Assembly (NCBI GenBank): GCA_022839045.1
Contig: JALHDI010000053.1
Span: 1-19,151, forward strand
DNA from: Sporomusaceae bacterium
Lineage (GTDB): Bacteria > Bacillota_C > Negativicutes > Sporomusales_B > UBA7701
Direction: 5' to 3'
DNA length: 19,151 nucleotides
Made by a program: the position numbers and the translations under genes. The first letter of the stretch is position 1, and each line of letters begins with the position of its first letter. The notes under the pieces were generated by a model. The model did no database searches and had not been told where the DNA came from. It saw nothing but the letters and a program-made list of their open reading frames with translations. Shown piece after piece: positions 1-7,488 of this stretch.

Positions 1-1155
1 GAAGAGGAGGCCGTATTTGAGGGGGTCGATGTTGGTGATGCCGAGGAGGTAGGCGACGATGCTGCCGGCGGCCGAGCCGCGGCCGGGGCCGACGGCGATG
101 CCTTGCTGGCGGGCGTAGTTGACGAAGTCCCAGACGATGAGGAAGTAGCTGGTGAAGCCCATCTGGGCGATGGTGGCGAGTTCGTAGTCGAGCCGGTCGG
201 TCTCGGTTTTGCCGGCGGCGGGGTAGCGCGCCGGCATTCTTTCGAGGCACAGGCGGCGGAGGTATTCTTCGGGGGTGAGGCCGTCGGGGATGGGGAATTC
301 GGGCAGGTAGAGCTTGCCGAATTCGAGGCTTAAGTCGCAGCGGTCGGCGATGCGGACGGGGTTGGCGAGCGCTTCGGGATAGGCGGCGAACAGGGCGGCC
401 ATCTCGTCGCCGCTTTTGAGGTAGAATTCGCTGCTCTGGAAACGCATGCGGCCGGCGTCGTCGACCGTTTTGCCGGTCTGGATGCAGAGAAGGACGTCGT
501 GGCTTTCGGCGTCCTGGCGGTCGATGTAGTGGATGTCGTTGGTGGCGACGAGGCCGACGCCGATTTTGGCGGCGAGGGCGGCGAGCATGGGGTTGACGGT
601 TTTCTGCTCGGGAATGCCGTGGTCCTGGAGTTCGATGAAGAAGTTGTCGGGGCCGAAGATGGCGGCGTATTCGCGGGCGAGAGCCTCGGCGCCGGCGCTG
701 TCGCCGCGGAGGAGGAGCGAGGGCAGTTCGCCCGCCAGGCAGGCGCTGAGGGCGATGAGGCCGTCGTGGTATTCGCGGAGGAGTTCTTTGTCGACGCGCG
801 GTTTATAGTAGAAGCCTTCGGTGTGGGCGCGGGAGACGAGCTCCATGAGGTTGCGGTAGCCGGCGGCGTTTTCGGCGAGCAGGACGAGGTGGTAGTAGGC
901 TTCGCCTTCGACGGTGGTTTTCTCGAGCCGCGAGCGCGGCGCGACGTAGACCTCGCAGCCGATGACGGGCTTGATGCCCGCTTTGACGGCGGCCTTGTAG
1001 AAGTCGACGACGCCGCTCATGGTGCCGTGGTCGGTGATGGCGACGGCGGGCATGCCGAGTTCCTTGGCGCGGGCGACGAGGCGCCCGACGCGGCTGGCGC
1101 CGTCGAGGAGGCTGAATTCGGTGTGGTTGTGGAGGTGGACGAAGGGGTTGTTCAT
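1..1155 (-). CDS. dnaE: DNA polymerase III subunit alpha (DnaE), N-terminal part, cut by window edge
   Basis: This is the replicative DNA polymerase catalytic subunit, acting in the cytoplasmic replisome. The 385 visible residues start [19 protein letters not shown], which is the PHP-domain signature with metal-binding histidines at about residues 7-11. ITDHGTMSG follows at about 40-48. The visible part ends in the start of the polymerase palm, with the nucleotide-binding stretch [10 protein letters not shown] followed by [11 protein letters not shown]. Full-length DnaE is usually 1100-1200 aa, so about two thirds lie beyond the left edge. The start at 1155 is supported by AAAGGA about 9 nt upstream and by the HLHNH motif falling where family members have it. 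Nothing is odd in the reading frame. PolC, the other Gram-positive alpha subunit, is excluded because the PHP domain is at the extreme N-terminus with no OB/exonuclease region before it. Confidence 0.96.
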   Translation of the reverse strand, partial: MNNPFVHLHNHTEFSLLDGASRVGRLVARAKELGMPAVAITDHGTMSGVVDFYKAAVKAGIKPVIGCEVYVAPRSRLEKTTVEGEAYYHLVLLAENAAGYRNLMELVSRAHTEGFYYKPRVDKELLREYHDGLIALSACLAGELPSLLLRGDSAGAEALAREYAAIFGPDNFFIELQDHGIPEQKTVNPMLAALAAKIGVGLVATNDIHYIDRQDAESHDVLLCIQTGKTVDDAGRMRFQSSEFYLKSGDEMAALFAAYPEALANPVRIADRCDLSLEFGKLYLPEFPIPDGLTPEEYLRRLCLERMPARYPAAGKTETDRLDYELATIAQMGFTSYFLIVWDFVNYARQQGIAVGPGRGSAAGSIVAYLLGITNIDPLKYGLLF

Positions 1156-1286
1156 GGATTTTTGTCCTTTCGGTGTATAGAGCGCCGCTGACTTTATCCG
1201 CCGCAGGTGTTGCTTTCTAGGACAATTTCTCCCCGCGCGCCGGCGAGTCCTCTTTTTGGGTTCTTCTCGGTCCTTGTCCCGGATAG

Positions 1287-1317
1287 AAAAAAACGGGGCG
1301 CCGCACCCGGAGCCCCG
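1287..1317 (-). terminator. Intrinsic terminator of the peroxiredoxin gene
   Basis: On the minus strand a GC-rich hairpin (CGGGGC/GCCCCG outer arms, CCG/CGG inner arms, 1294-1317) is followed directly by seven T residues (1293-1287). It lies about 30 nt after the peroxiredoxin stop and separates it from dnaE downstream. Confidence 0.85.
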
Positions 1318-1347
1318 ATCTTCTATACGCGCGGGGATTCTGACCCG

Positions 1348-1806
1348 CTATTTGCCCAATTGGGCGAGAACTTCGTCGATGTCGGGCAACTGGGGGATGT
1401 CGTACAGTTTTATCCAGAGGACCTTGCCGTTTTCGTCGAGGATGACGTTGGCCCGCTGGGAGAAGCCTTCGACTTCCCGGAACAACCCGTAGTCCATCGC
1501 CGCTTTGCCGTGGGGCCAGAAGTCGGCTAGCAGTTTGACGGTGGCGATTTTGAGTTCTTTCGCCCAGGCGTTCTTGGACGGGTAGGAATCGACGCTCAGG
1601 CCCAGCGGCACGGTGTTCAGGCGCTCGAAGTCGGCCAGGTGGTCTTCCAGCGCTTTCATCTGGTCGGCGCAGACCTTGGTCCAGGCGAGCGGATGCCAGG
1701 AGAGCAGCACTTTCTTGCCCCGGTAGGATTTAAGTTCGATCAGTTCGCCCCGGTTGTCCTTGAGGGCAAAGTCCGGCGCGTGGTCGCCGACGGCGATAGG
1801 GTTCAT
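1348..1806 (-). CDS. Peroxiredoxin (AhpC/TSA family, single cysteine)
   Basis: This is a 152-aa thiol peroxidase of the thioredoxin fold, expected to reduce peroxides in the cytoplasm. The N-terminus (VGDHAPDFALKDNRGE) is the usual AhpC/TSA opening. The active-site motif PxxxTxxC is present as PLAWTKVC, with Pro39, Thr43 and the peroxidatic Cys46. The conserved arginine is probably the one in FSQRANVILDENGK. I find no second cysteine, so no intramolecular resolving cysteine is available; reduction must come from an external thiol or partner. The region before the motif (LLSWHPLAW) is slightly unusual, with Trp-His where FFP/FYP is typical. The start has a strong AAGGAGGAAGGATC site just upstream. 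It is a monocistronic unit with a terminator at 1287-1317. A BCP/PrxQ-like or AhpE-like subtype cannot be separated from sequence inspection alone. Confidence 0.92.
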   Translation of the reverse strand: MNPIAVGDHAPDFALKDNRGELIELKSYRGKKVLLSWHPLAWTKVCADQMKALEDHLADFERLNTVPLGLSVDSYPSKNAWAKELKIATVKLLADFWPHGKAAMDYGLFREVEGFSQRANVILDENGKVLWIKLYDIPQLPDIDEVLAQLGK

Positions 1807-1953
1807 GATCCTTCCTCCTTGATGAGTTTCATTCTTGCGAAGTCGGCCGTCCGGTTGGCGGGTCGCGGACGGTCTTACCGCTGTCTGTACGGCATATATT
1901 TTCGGTAGACGGGTCGGTGATTCCTCTGAAAATTGTGTTTTCGGCGAAAGGGA

Positions 1954-1982
1954 TTGTCCGTGTTATGCAGAATTCCTTATAT
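1954..1982 (+). promoter_or_regulatory. Candidate sigma-A promoter for the 2006-6083 gene group
   Basis: TTGTCC (1954-1959) and TTATAT (1977-1982) are separated by 17 nt, about 24 nt before the first start codon. A 10-nt palindrome TATAGCTATA (1980-1989) overlaps the -10/start region and could be an operator. The surrounding 199-nt gap between the divergent peroxiredoxin and this group shows no other gene. Confidence 0.5.
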
Positions 1983-2005
1983 AGCTATAACAGGGAGGTT
2001 TTGGC

Positions 2006-2860
2006 ATGCATCACATCGGCATCCTCCAGCTTACCCAGCATCTGGATGACGCCGTCCGGGGGTTCAAGGCCGGTATGGCTGAGGGCGGCCCGGCGGCGAC
2101 GTTCACTTACCTGAACGCCGACGGCAATGCGGCCCTGTTGCCGGCATTGGCGGCGGAACTCGCCGGACGTGGGGTCGAGCTGATCTTCGCCTGCTCGACG
2201 CCGGCGGCGAAGGCGGCCGTGGAACTGGCGACGCCCATCCCGGTGGTGTTCACGCCGGTGTTCGACCCGGCGGGGGCCGGCCTGCTGACGGCCGGCAAGG
2301 CGACCGGCATGGCGGGCATGGTGGCGGCGGCGGCGAAGGTGGCGTTCATGCGCCGGCTGCTCCCGGCGGCGCGCACGGTCGGGGTGCTGTACCACGACGG
2401 CGACGCGAACGCCGTGCTCGAGGCGGACAATTTCCGCGCGGCGGCGGCGGGAACCTATGAGATTATTAATTTTGCCGTTTCCCGGTCTGACCACCTGTCC
2501 ACTATCGATGAAAGACTGGCGCGGCGGCCGGACGCCCTTTTTCTGCCCATCGGCCGGGTGGTGGAGGAGAATTTCGCAACGGTCGCTTACTACGCGGAGC
2601 TCGCCGGCGTGCCGGTGGTGGCCTCCAGCCCCGCGAACGTGGCCGCCGGCGCCGTGGGCGCCTTGGCCGCCGATCATTATAAGCTGGGTTACGCCTGCGC
2701 CGGACAGGCCGCCCGTATCCTCGCCGGCGCCGCGCCGGGCAGCCTGCCGGTGGGCAGGGCGGACATCCCGGACGTGTTCCTGAACGCGGCGGCGGCGCGG
2801 GCTCTCGGGCTGGCGCTGCCGGAAAAACTTGTGAGGATTGCGAGGGAAGTGTATGAGTGA
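2006..2860 (+). CDS. ABC-type substrate-binding-like protein lacking a signal peptide
   Basis: This 284-aa protein matches the ABC_sub_bind family (PF04392, TrpX/YtrF-like periplasmic binding fold). It begins IGILQLTQHLDDAVRGFKAG, continues with a predicted ligand-pocket region IFACSTPAAKAAVE, and has PVVFTPVFDPAGAGLL and VGVLYHDGDANAVLE before the second lobe. Family members normally carry a lipoprotein or Sec signal. Here the first beta strand starts at residue 3, and an in-frame stop at 1988-1990 rules out a longer N-terminus, so the protein should stay in the cytoplasm. No permease or ATPase gene is adjacent. The ATG follows CAGGGAGG by 7 nt. Its last 8 bases overlap the U32 gene, suggesting translational coupling. 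It may be a ligand sensor or small-molecule binding partner rather than a transporter component; that is inference. Confidence 0.85.
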   Translation: MHHIGILQLTQHLDDAVRGFKAGMAEGGPAATFTYLNADGNAALLPALAAELAGRGVELIFACSTPAAKAAVELATPIPVVFTPVFDPAGAGLLTAGKATGMAGMVAAAAKVAFMRRLLPAARTVGVLYHDGDANAVLEADNFRAAAAGTYEIINFAVSRSDHLSTIDERLARRPDALFLPIGRVVEENFATVAYYAELAGVPVVASSPANVAAGAVGALAADHYKLGYACAGQAARILAGAAPGSLPVGRADIPDVFLNAAAARALGLALPEKLVRIAREVYE

Positions 2861-4775
2861 AGTCGAACTATTGGCCCCCGCCGGCACCTGGGACGCCCTC
2901 GTCGCGGCGGTGGACGCCGGGGCGGATGCGGTTTATCTCGGCGGCAAACGTTTCAATATGCGGCTTCACCGGCAGGACGCCAATTTCGACGACGACGCCC
3001 TCGCGCGGGCGGTGGCGTTTTCCCGCGCCCGCGGGGTGCGCGTGTACGTGACGGTGAACAATCTCGTCAGCGAGGCCGAGCTGCCGGCGCTGTGCGCTTA
3101 TCTCGCTTTCCTGCAGGAGCTCGGGCCGGACGCACTGATCATCCAGGACCCCTGCCTGCTGGAGCTCGTCCGCGCGGAGGGGCTGACGCTGCCGCTCCAC
3201 GCGTCGGTGATGATGAACACTCACAATGAGGCGGCGGTGCGCACGTTGCAGGAGTACGGGGTGACGCGGGTGGTGTTCAGCCGCGAGATGACGCTGGCCC
3301 CGCTCACGCTGATCCGGGAGCGGACGGGGATCGAGCTGGAGTATTTCGTCCACGGGGATATGTGCGTGGCCCACGGCGGGCAGTGCCTGCATTCGGGGGT
3401 GGTGTTCGGCCAGAGCTCGAACCGCGGCCGCTGTCTGAAGCCCTGCCGCTGGCCGTACGGTTTTACGGCCGCAGGCGCGCCGCTGGCGGCGGACCGCGAC
3501 CCCGGCCCCTACAAGCTGGCGCTCAAGGATATGTGCCTTTATCTCCACCTGCCGCAGCTCATCCAGGCGGGGGTGGTGTCGTTCAAGATCGAGGGGCGTA
3601 TGCGGACCGCCGATTTCGTCGCCCGCGTCACCGGGCTTTACCGCCGGGCGATCGACCGCTACCTGGCCGATCCGGCCGGCTACGCCGCCGACCAGGCGGA
3701 GTGGCGGGAGCTTCACGCCAGCCGGGTACGCGATTTTTCGACCTGCTACGCGTTCGGCAACCCCGGCGCGGCGGCGGTGGATTTCAGCGGGGCGCGGGAG
3801 CCACGCTTTTTCAGTCAGGCGGTGAAGGAGGCTTCGGCGGCGGTGCCGGCGGCCGGGCTGCCGGCAGGCGGCGCTGCCGCGCCGGCGCGGGCCCTGCTGA
3901 CGGTGAGGGTGGCCGATATGGCGGCGCTGGCGGCGGCGTACGAAAACGGCGCCGATGTGGCTTATGTCGGCGGCGAGGCTTTCAAGCCGGCCAAACCGTG
4001 GGCGCTGGCGGATATCGCCGCGGCGGTCAGGATGGCCGAGGCGCACGGCGCGGCGCTGGTGGTGACCACGCCGCGCATCACCGCGGAGCGGGAATGCGGC
4101 GAGTTGGCCGCGCTGCTGCGTTCGCTTGAGGAAAACAGGGAAATCAGGCCCCACGGGGTGATGGTGAGCAACCTCGGCGCGCTTAGGCTGGCCGGCGAGC
4201 TTACCACCCTCCCCCTCTATGCCGATTTTTCTTTCAATCTGTTTAATTCGCTGACCGCCCGCTGGCTGCAGAGGCAGGGTGTGAGCCGGGCGACGGTGTC
4301 GCTGGAGGCCACCGGCTCCCAGGCGGCGGCAATGGCGACGGCCAGCCCGCTGCCGCTGGAGGTGGTGGTGCACGGGCCGCTGGAGGCGATGGTGATGGAT
4401 TATTGCCTGCCCCGGGCGCTGCTGGCGAGCGGAACGCCGGCCGGGCTGTGCCGGGATGTGTGCCGGGGAGGGGATTTCGCCCTGACGGACAGCGCCGGCG
4501 AGAGCCACGCGGTGAAGATCGACCAGTACTGCCGCAACCATATCCTGTTCGCGCACGATCTGTGCCTGGCGGGGCGGCTGGCGCCGCTGGCCGGCGCCGG
4601 GGTGGGCGCGTTCCGCATCGAGGGCCAGCACTACGGCCCCGCGCATGTCGGCGAAGTGGTGGCCGCCTACCGGCGGGAGATCGACCGCGCGGCGGCTCCG
4701 GAGGCGCCGGCGGCCGACACGAGGGCCCCGCGCCCCGTGGGGGTGGGTGTTTTCCGTTATGAGGCGTCGCGCTAA
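2853..4775 (+). CDS. U32-family protein (peptidase U32/RlhA-like), long two-module form
   Basis: This 640-aa protein opens with the U32 TIM-barrel signature (VELLAPAGTWDALVAAVDAG, then ADAVYLGGKRFNMR). The U32 motif is at about residues 162-199: EYFVHGDMCVAHGGQC with Cys171 and Cys178, followed by RCLKPC with Cys194 and Cys198. These are the four cysteines that bind an iron-sulfur cluster in RlhA/TrhP-type members. A second barrel-like module begins at about residue 350 (LTVRVADMAALAAAYENGADVAYVGGEAF is the diverged repeat of the N-terminus) and has its own cysteine set around 515-570. Length matches E. coli RlhA (about 650 aa), which is needed for 23S rRNA C2501 hydroxylation, more than TrhP (about 450 aa). 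A role in RNA hydroxylation or proteolysis is possible. I chose ATG 2853, with GAGGGA upstream, over a TTG five codons earlier. Confidence 0.88.
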   Translation: MSEVELLAPAGTWDALVAAVDAGADAVYLGGKRFNMRLHRQDANFDDDALARAVAFSRARGVRVYVTVNNLVSEAELPALCAYLAFLQELGPDALIIQDPCLLELVRAEGLTLPLHASVMMNTHNEAAVRTLQEYGVTRVVFSREMTLAPLTLIRERTGIELEYFVHGDMCVAHGGQCLHSGVVFGQSSNRGRCLKPCRWPYGFTAAGAPLAADRDPGPYKLALKDMCLYLHLPQLIQAGVVSFKIEGRMRTADFVARVTGLYRRAIDRYLADPAGYAADQAEWRELHASRVRDFSTCYAFGNPGAAAVDFSGAREPRFFSQAVKEASAAVPAAGLPAGGAAAPARALLTVRVADMAALAAAYENGADVAYVGGEAFKPAKPWALADIAAAVRMAEAHGAALVVTTPRITAERECGELAALLRSLEENREIRPHGVMVSNLGALRLAGELTTLPLYADFSFNLFNSLTARWLQRQGVSRATVSLEATGSQAAAMATASPLPLEVVVHGPLEAMVMDYCLPRALLASGTPAGLCRDVCRGGDFALTDSAGESHAVKIDQYCRNHILFAHDLCLAGRLAPLAGAGVGAFRIEGQHYGPAHVGEVVAAYRREIDRAAAPEAPAADTRAPRPVGVGVFRYEASR

Positions 4776-4796
4776 TTTTACCGTGGGGGTGTTGCC

Positions 4797-6083
4797 ATGA
4801 AAAAGCCGGCCGGTCCGGAGGAGCTCCTGCGCAAGAAACACCAGTACCTCATTCCGTGCGTTTATCATTTTTACGCCGAGCCGATGCAGATCGTGCGCGG
4901 GGAGATGCAGTACCTGTACGACCATGCCGGCAAGCGCTATCTCGACTGCTTCGCCGGCGTGTCGGTGGTGAACTGCGGCCACTGCCACCCGGATATCGTG
5001 CGGGCGGTGTGCGAGCAGGCGGCGACTCTCCAGCATACGACGACTATTTATCTGACCCAGCCGATCGTCGATCTGGCCGAGCGCCTGGCGGCGGTGACCC
5101 CCGGCCGGCTGGGCAAGTCGTTTTTCTGCGCCAGCGGCAGCGAGGCCAACGAAGGGGCGGCGCTGCTGGCTTCGCTGGCGACCGGCCGCCACGAGTTCAT
5201 CAGCCTCCGCCACGCCCTCCACGGCCGCACCAAGCTGGCGATGAGCCTGACGGGGCTGCAGCTGTGGCGGGCCGACGCCAGCCCGGTCGGCGGCGTGAGT
5301 TTCGCCCCCAATCCCTACTGTTTCCGCTGCCCGCTCGGCAGCCGGCGCGACGGGTGCGATCTGGCCTGCGTCGACGCGGTGGAGACGATAATAAAGACCT
5401 CCACCTCCGGCCAGGTGGCGGCCATGTTCGTGGAGCCCATCCAGGGCAACGGCGGCGTCATCACCCCGCCCGCAGGCTATTTCAAGCGCCTGCGGGAGAT
5501 ACTCGACCGGTACGGCGTCCTGCTGGTGGCCGACGAGGTGCAGACCGGGTTCGGACGCACCGGCAGGCTGTTCGGGATCGAGCATTTCGGGGTGGAGCCG
5601 GATATCATGACGATGGCCAAGGCTTTAGCCAACGGCACGCCGGTGGGAGCCTTCATAACCAACGATGAGCTGGCCGCGAGGTTCACCCGCCCGAGCGCAT
5701 CAACCCTGGGCGGCAACCCGGTGACGGCCGCGGCCGCCCTCGCGACGCTCGCCGTAATCGCCAGGGAAGGCTTGGCCGACCGGGCCGCCAGCCTCGGCGA
5801 CCGCCTCAAGGCCGGCCTGACGGCGCTGATGGCGCGCCACCCGGTTATCGGCGACGTCCGCGGTCTCGGCCTGATGCTCGGGGCCGAGCTGGTCCGGCCC
5901 GACAACTCGCCGGCCGCGGCCGAGACCGACCTTGCCCTGGAAATGCTGAAGGATCGCGGCTTCCTGGTGGGCAAGAACGGTCTCCACCGCAACGTCCTCG
6001 CCTTTCAGCCGCCGTTGGTCGTCAGCGCCGAGGATATCGACAGCCTCCTCACGGCCCTGGACGATGTTCTCGGCCGGCTTTGA
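4797..6083 (+). CDS. Class III PLP-dependent aminotransferase (AGXT2/4-aminobutyrate aminotransferase type)
   Basis: This 428-aa cytoplasmic transaminase uses pyridoxal phosphate to move an amino group, probably from an omega-amino acid such as beta-alanine, GABA or ornithine, to a keto acid. Fold type I class III features appear in order: YLDCFAGVSVVNCGHCHPDI near residue 50, the PLP phosphate-binding FCASGSEANEGA at about 110, EPIQGNGGV at about 215, ADEVQTGFGRTG at about 240 containing the cofactor-binding Asp, and the Schiff-base lysine Lys275 in MAKALANGTPVG. TLGGNPV follows. A cysteine-containing insertion (YCFRCPLGSRRDGCDLAC, about 174-191) sits where AGXT2-like enzymes have NPYRC. Substrate cannot be assigned from sequence. 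It starts 21 nt after the U32 gene with only a weak G-rich ribosome site, and is followed by a terminator, so it is probably last in the transcript beginning near 1990. Confidence 0.93.
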   Translation: MKKPAGPEELLRKKHQYLIPCVYHFYAEPMQIVRGEMQYLYDHAGKRYLDCFAGVSVVNCGHCHPDIVRAVCEQAATLQHTTTIYLTQPIVDLAERLAAVTPGRLGKSFFCASGSEANEGAALLASLATGRHEFISLRHALHGRTKLAMSLTGLQLWRADASPVGGVSFAPNPYCFRCPLGSRRDGCDLACVDAVETIIKTSTSGQVAAMFVEPIQGNGGVITPPAGYFKRLREILDRYGVLLVADEVQTGFGRTGRLFGIEHFGVEPDIMTMAKALANGTPVGAFITNDELAARFTRPSASTLGGNPVTAAAALATLAVIAREGLADRAASLGDRLKAGLTALMARHPVIGDVRGLGLMLGAELVRPDNSPAAAETDLALEMLKDRGFLVGKNGLHRNVLAFQPPLVVSAEDIDSLLTALDDVLGRL

Positions 6084-6090
6084 GAGCGTT

Positions 6091-6381
6091 TCAACCCCGC
6101 AGCAGGCGAACAGCCCGCTGCGTTTTTTTTTGCGGCGAACGCGGGCGCCCCGCGGTACGGCCCGGGAGGGGCAAGCGCCGGCGCTGCCCGGCGATGCGGT
6201 GGGAGTGGGCGATGAAGATGATGATCGCCAGGACCGCCCAGGCGGCCGCGAACGCCCGGCCAAGAGAGGACGCCAGGAATTCCGGCAGCGACAGGGAGAA
6301 AAGGGCCAGCATCGCGGTGACGGCGATGAGGCCTATCAGGGACCCGAATCTGCTTATCCGTTCTTTGAACAATCCGGCCAT
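6091..6381 (-). CDS. Small two-helix membrane protein, function unknown
   Basis: This 96-aa protein is not one I recognise. It begins MAGLFKERISRFG, followed by two hydrophobic helices at about residues 14-33 (SLIGLIAVTAMLALFSLSL) and 41-60 (AFAAAWAVLAIIIFIAH), then a very basic Arg/Lys/Pro-rich tail of about 35 residues. The start at 6381 has AAAGGGGTG about 7 nt upstream. An upstream in-frame start is possible but lacks a ribosome site and would precede the inferred transcription start. A TATAAT -10 sits about 30 nt before the start. The last dozen codons run antisense through the aminotransferase terminator, so the basic C-terminal tail is partly encoded by hairpin and A-tract sequence. 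That may mean a recent loss of an earlier stop codon, or that the tail is unimportant. Confidence 0.65.
   Translation of the reverse strand: MAGLFKERISRFGSLIGLIAVTAMLALFSLSLPEFLASSLGRAFAAAWAVLAIIIFIAHSHRIAGQRRRLPLPGRTAGRPRSPQKKTQRAVRLLRG
6098..6131 (+). terminator. Intrinsic terminator after the aminotransferase gene
   Basis: Stem CGCAGC/GCTGCG extended inward by GGC/GCC after one A-C mismatch (6098-6122) is followed by nine T residues (6123-6131). It begins 15 nt after the aminotransferase stop. It lies inside the 3' end of the minus-strand small membrane protein gene. Confidence 0.9.
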
Positions 6382-6397
6382 CGGAAACACCCCTTTC

Positions 6398-6506
6398 GAG
6401 GACACTACTAGATTATATGCTGTGCCTGAGCTTGTAAGAATATGCAGCATCTGGCAGACCGACGGCGGCGGCGGGAACTTCCAGTTATAAAAAGGAGGGT
6501 GTCCTC
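6398..6506. repeat. Inverted 8-mer GTGTCCTC at both sides of a divergent promoter region
   Basis: GTGTCCTC occurs on the minus strand at 6405-6398, 6 nt after the TATAAT of the small membrane protein. It occurs on the plus strand at 6499-6506, about 7 nt after a TATAAA (6486-6491) upstream of the 6577 gene. Both copies lie at the expected transcription start, and both have an ACTAG-type sequence beside them. This could be a shared operator. The plus-strand promoter has no recognisable -35, so its existence is uncertain. Confidence 0.3.
6412..6440 (-). promoter_or_regulatory. Candidate promoter for the small membrane protein gene
   Basis: On the minus strand a perfect TATAAT (6417-6412) lies 17 nt downstream of TTCTTA (6440-6435), a weak -35. 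The expected start of transcription is near 6405, giving a short leader with the ribosome site of the 6381 start. Confidence 0.55.
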
Positions 6507-6576
6507 AATACTAGCTAATGTGAATACACGACCGCGCTACCGCCTCCTGAATATTATGTAAAGATGGGAGGAAGCC

Positions 6577-7488
6577 ATGGCCATTTCTGTCGGCATCCCC
6601 CGGGCGCTGCTGTTCCATGAGTTTGGCGAGCTGTGGCAGGGTTTCTTCACCAATCTCGGTGTCCCTGTGCGTGTGTCGGCGGCGACGACGAAAACGGTGC
6701 TGGACCGGGGCACCTCACTCGCTGTCGACGAGTCGTGCCTGCCCCTCAAGTTGTATCTCGGCCATGCGGAGTCGCTCCTGGGCTGCTCCAGCCATCTGTT
6801 CGTGCCCCGCATCGCCTGCTACCATCGCGATTATTACCTGTGCGCCAAGTTCGCCGGCCTGCCCGATATTGTCAGGAATACGTTCGGGCTTGGCGCCGAC
6901 CGGGTGATCGCCCCCGATGTCGACGGCCGGCGGCCACTGTGCGGCATAAGCGCCGTCCGGACTGCGGCCGGGGCGGTGGGGCGCTCGACTTTCGCCGGCC
7001 TGACGGGCCTCCGCCGGGCGCTGGCGGCATGGCGCGGACGGCCGGCGGCGGCGGGCGAGACCGCGGGCGCGAAGGTGGCGGTGATCGGCCACAGCTATAT
7101 TCTGAACGACCCTTTCCTGGGCGGAGAGATTCTGGCGCTGCTGGCGGCGCGGGCGGTGACGACGGTCACGCCGGACGACATCCCCGCTAGGGAGCTGTAT
7201 GCCGAGGCCAACCGGTTCGCGCCCGAGGTGCACTGGCAGTTGTCGGCGAAGCTGGCCGGGGCGACCCGGCATTTCGCCCACCGCCCCGATATCGCCGGCC
7301 TGGTGCTGGTGTCCTGCTTCGGCTGCGGCCCCGACTCGCTGGTGAACGAGTATCTGGAGTATCGGGTGCTTAAGGATTGCGGCAAACCGTATGCGATTAT
7401 CAATCTCGACGAGCATACCGGCCGGGCGGGCGTGACGACGCGGGTCGAAGCCTTCTGGGACCTGGTGGAATGGAGGCGGCGGGCATGA
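6577..7488 (+). CDS. Acyl-CoA dehydratase activase-related protein (DUF2229 type)
   Basis: This 303-aa protein matches the DUF2229 segment of the large activase-related proteins of the 2-hydroxyglutaryl-CoA dehydratase superfamily. The opening IGIPRAL-type strand reads SVGIPRALLFHEFGELW, followed by a conserved cysteine motif DESCLPLKLYLGH (Cys54), then PRIACYHRDYYLCAKFAGLPD and SCFGCGPDSL near the C-terminus, and a conserved LDEHTGRAGVTTRVEAF ending. The cysteines suggest an iron-sulfur cluster bound together with the next gene product. In many anaerobes this domain is fused to the activase and to a second subunit in one chain of about 1400 aa; here it is separate. GGGAGG lies 5 nt before the ATG. 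The last four bases overlap the next gene (ATGA), so the two are translationally coupled. The biochemical role of this family is not established. Confidence 0.85.
   Translation: MAISVGIPRALLFHEFGELWQGFFTNLGVPVRVSAATTKTVLDRGTSLAVDESCLPLKLYLGHAESLLGCSSHLFVPRIACYHRDYYLCAKFAGLPDIVRNTFGLGADRVIAPDVDGRRPLCGISAVRTAAGAVGRSTFAGLTGLRRALAAWRGRPAAAGETAGAKVAVIGHSYILNDPFLGGEILALLAARAVTTVTPDDIPARELYAEANRFAPEVHWQLSAKLAGATRHFAHRPDIAGLVLVSCFGCGPDSLVNEYLEYRVLKDCGKPYAIINLDEHTGRAGVTTRVEAFWDLVEWRRRA

Noticed and set aside
499..1191. A 230-codon plus-strand frame opposite dnaE
   Set aside because: Its composition (Val/Glu/Gly/Asp runs) is the mirror of dnaE codons, and the minus-strand DnaE motifs are unambiguous.
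2868..5585. A 905-codon open frame on the minus strand opposite the U32 and aminotransferase genes
   Set aside because: It is antisense to two clearly homologous proteins, its translation is rich in Arg/His/Gln/Pro low-complexity runs, and long antisense frames are expected at this GC content.
6499..6561. A 20-codon frame starting with GTG after AAAAGGAGG upstream of the 6577 gene
   Set aside because: The ribosome-site sequence directly abuts the GTG with no spacer, so initiation there is not credible.
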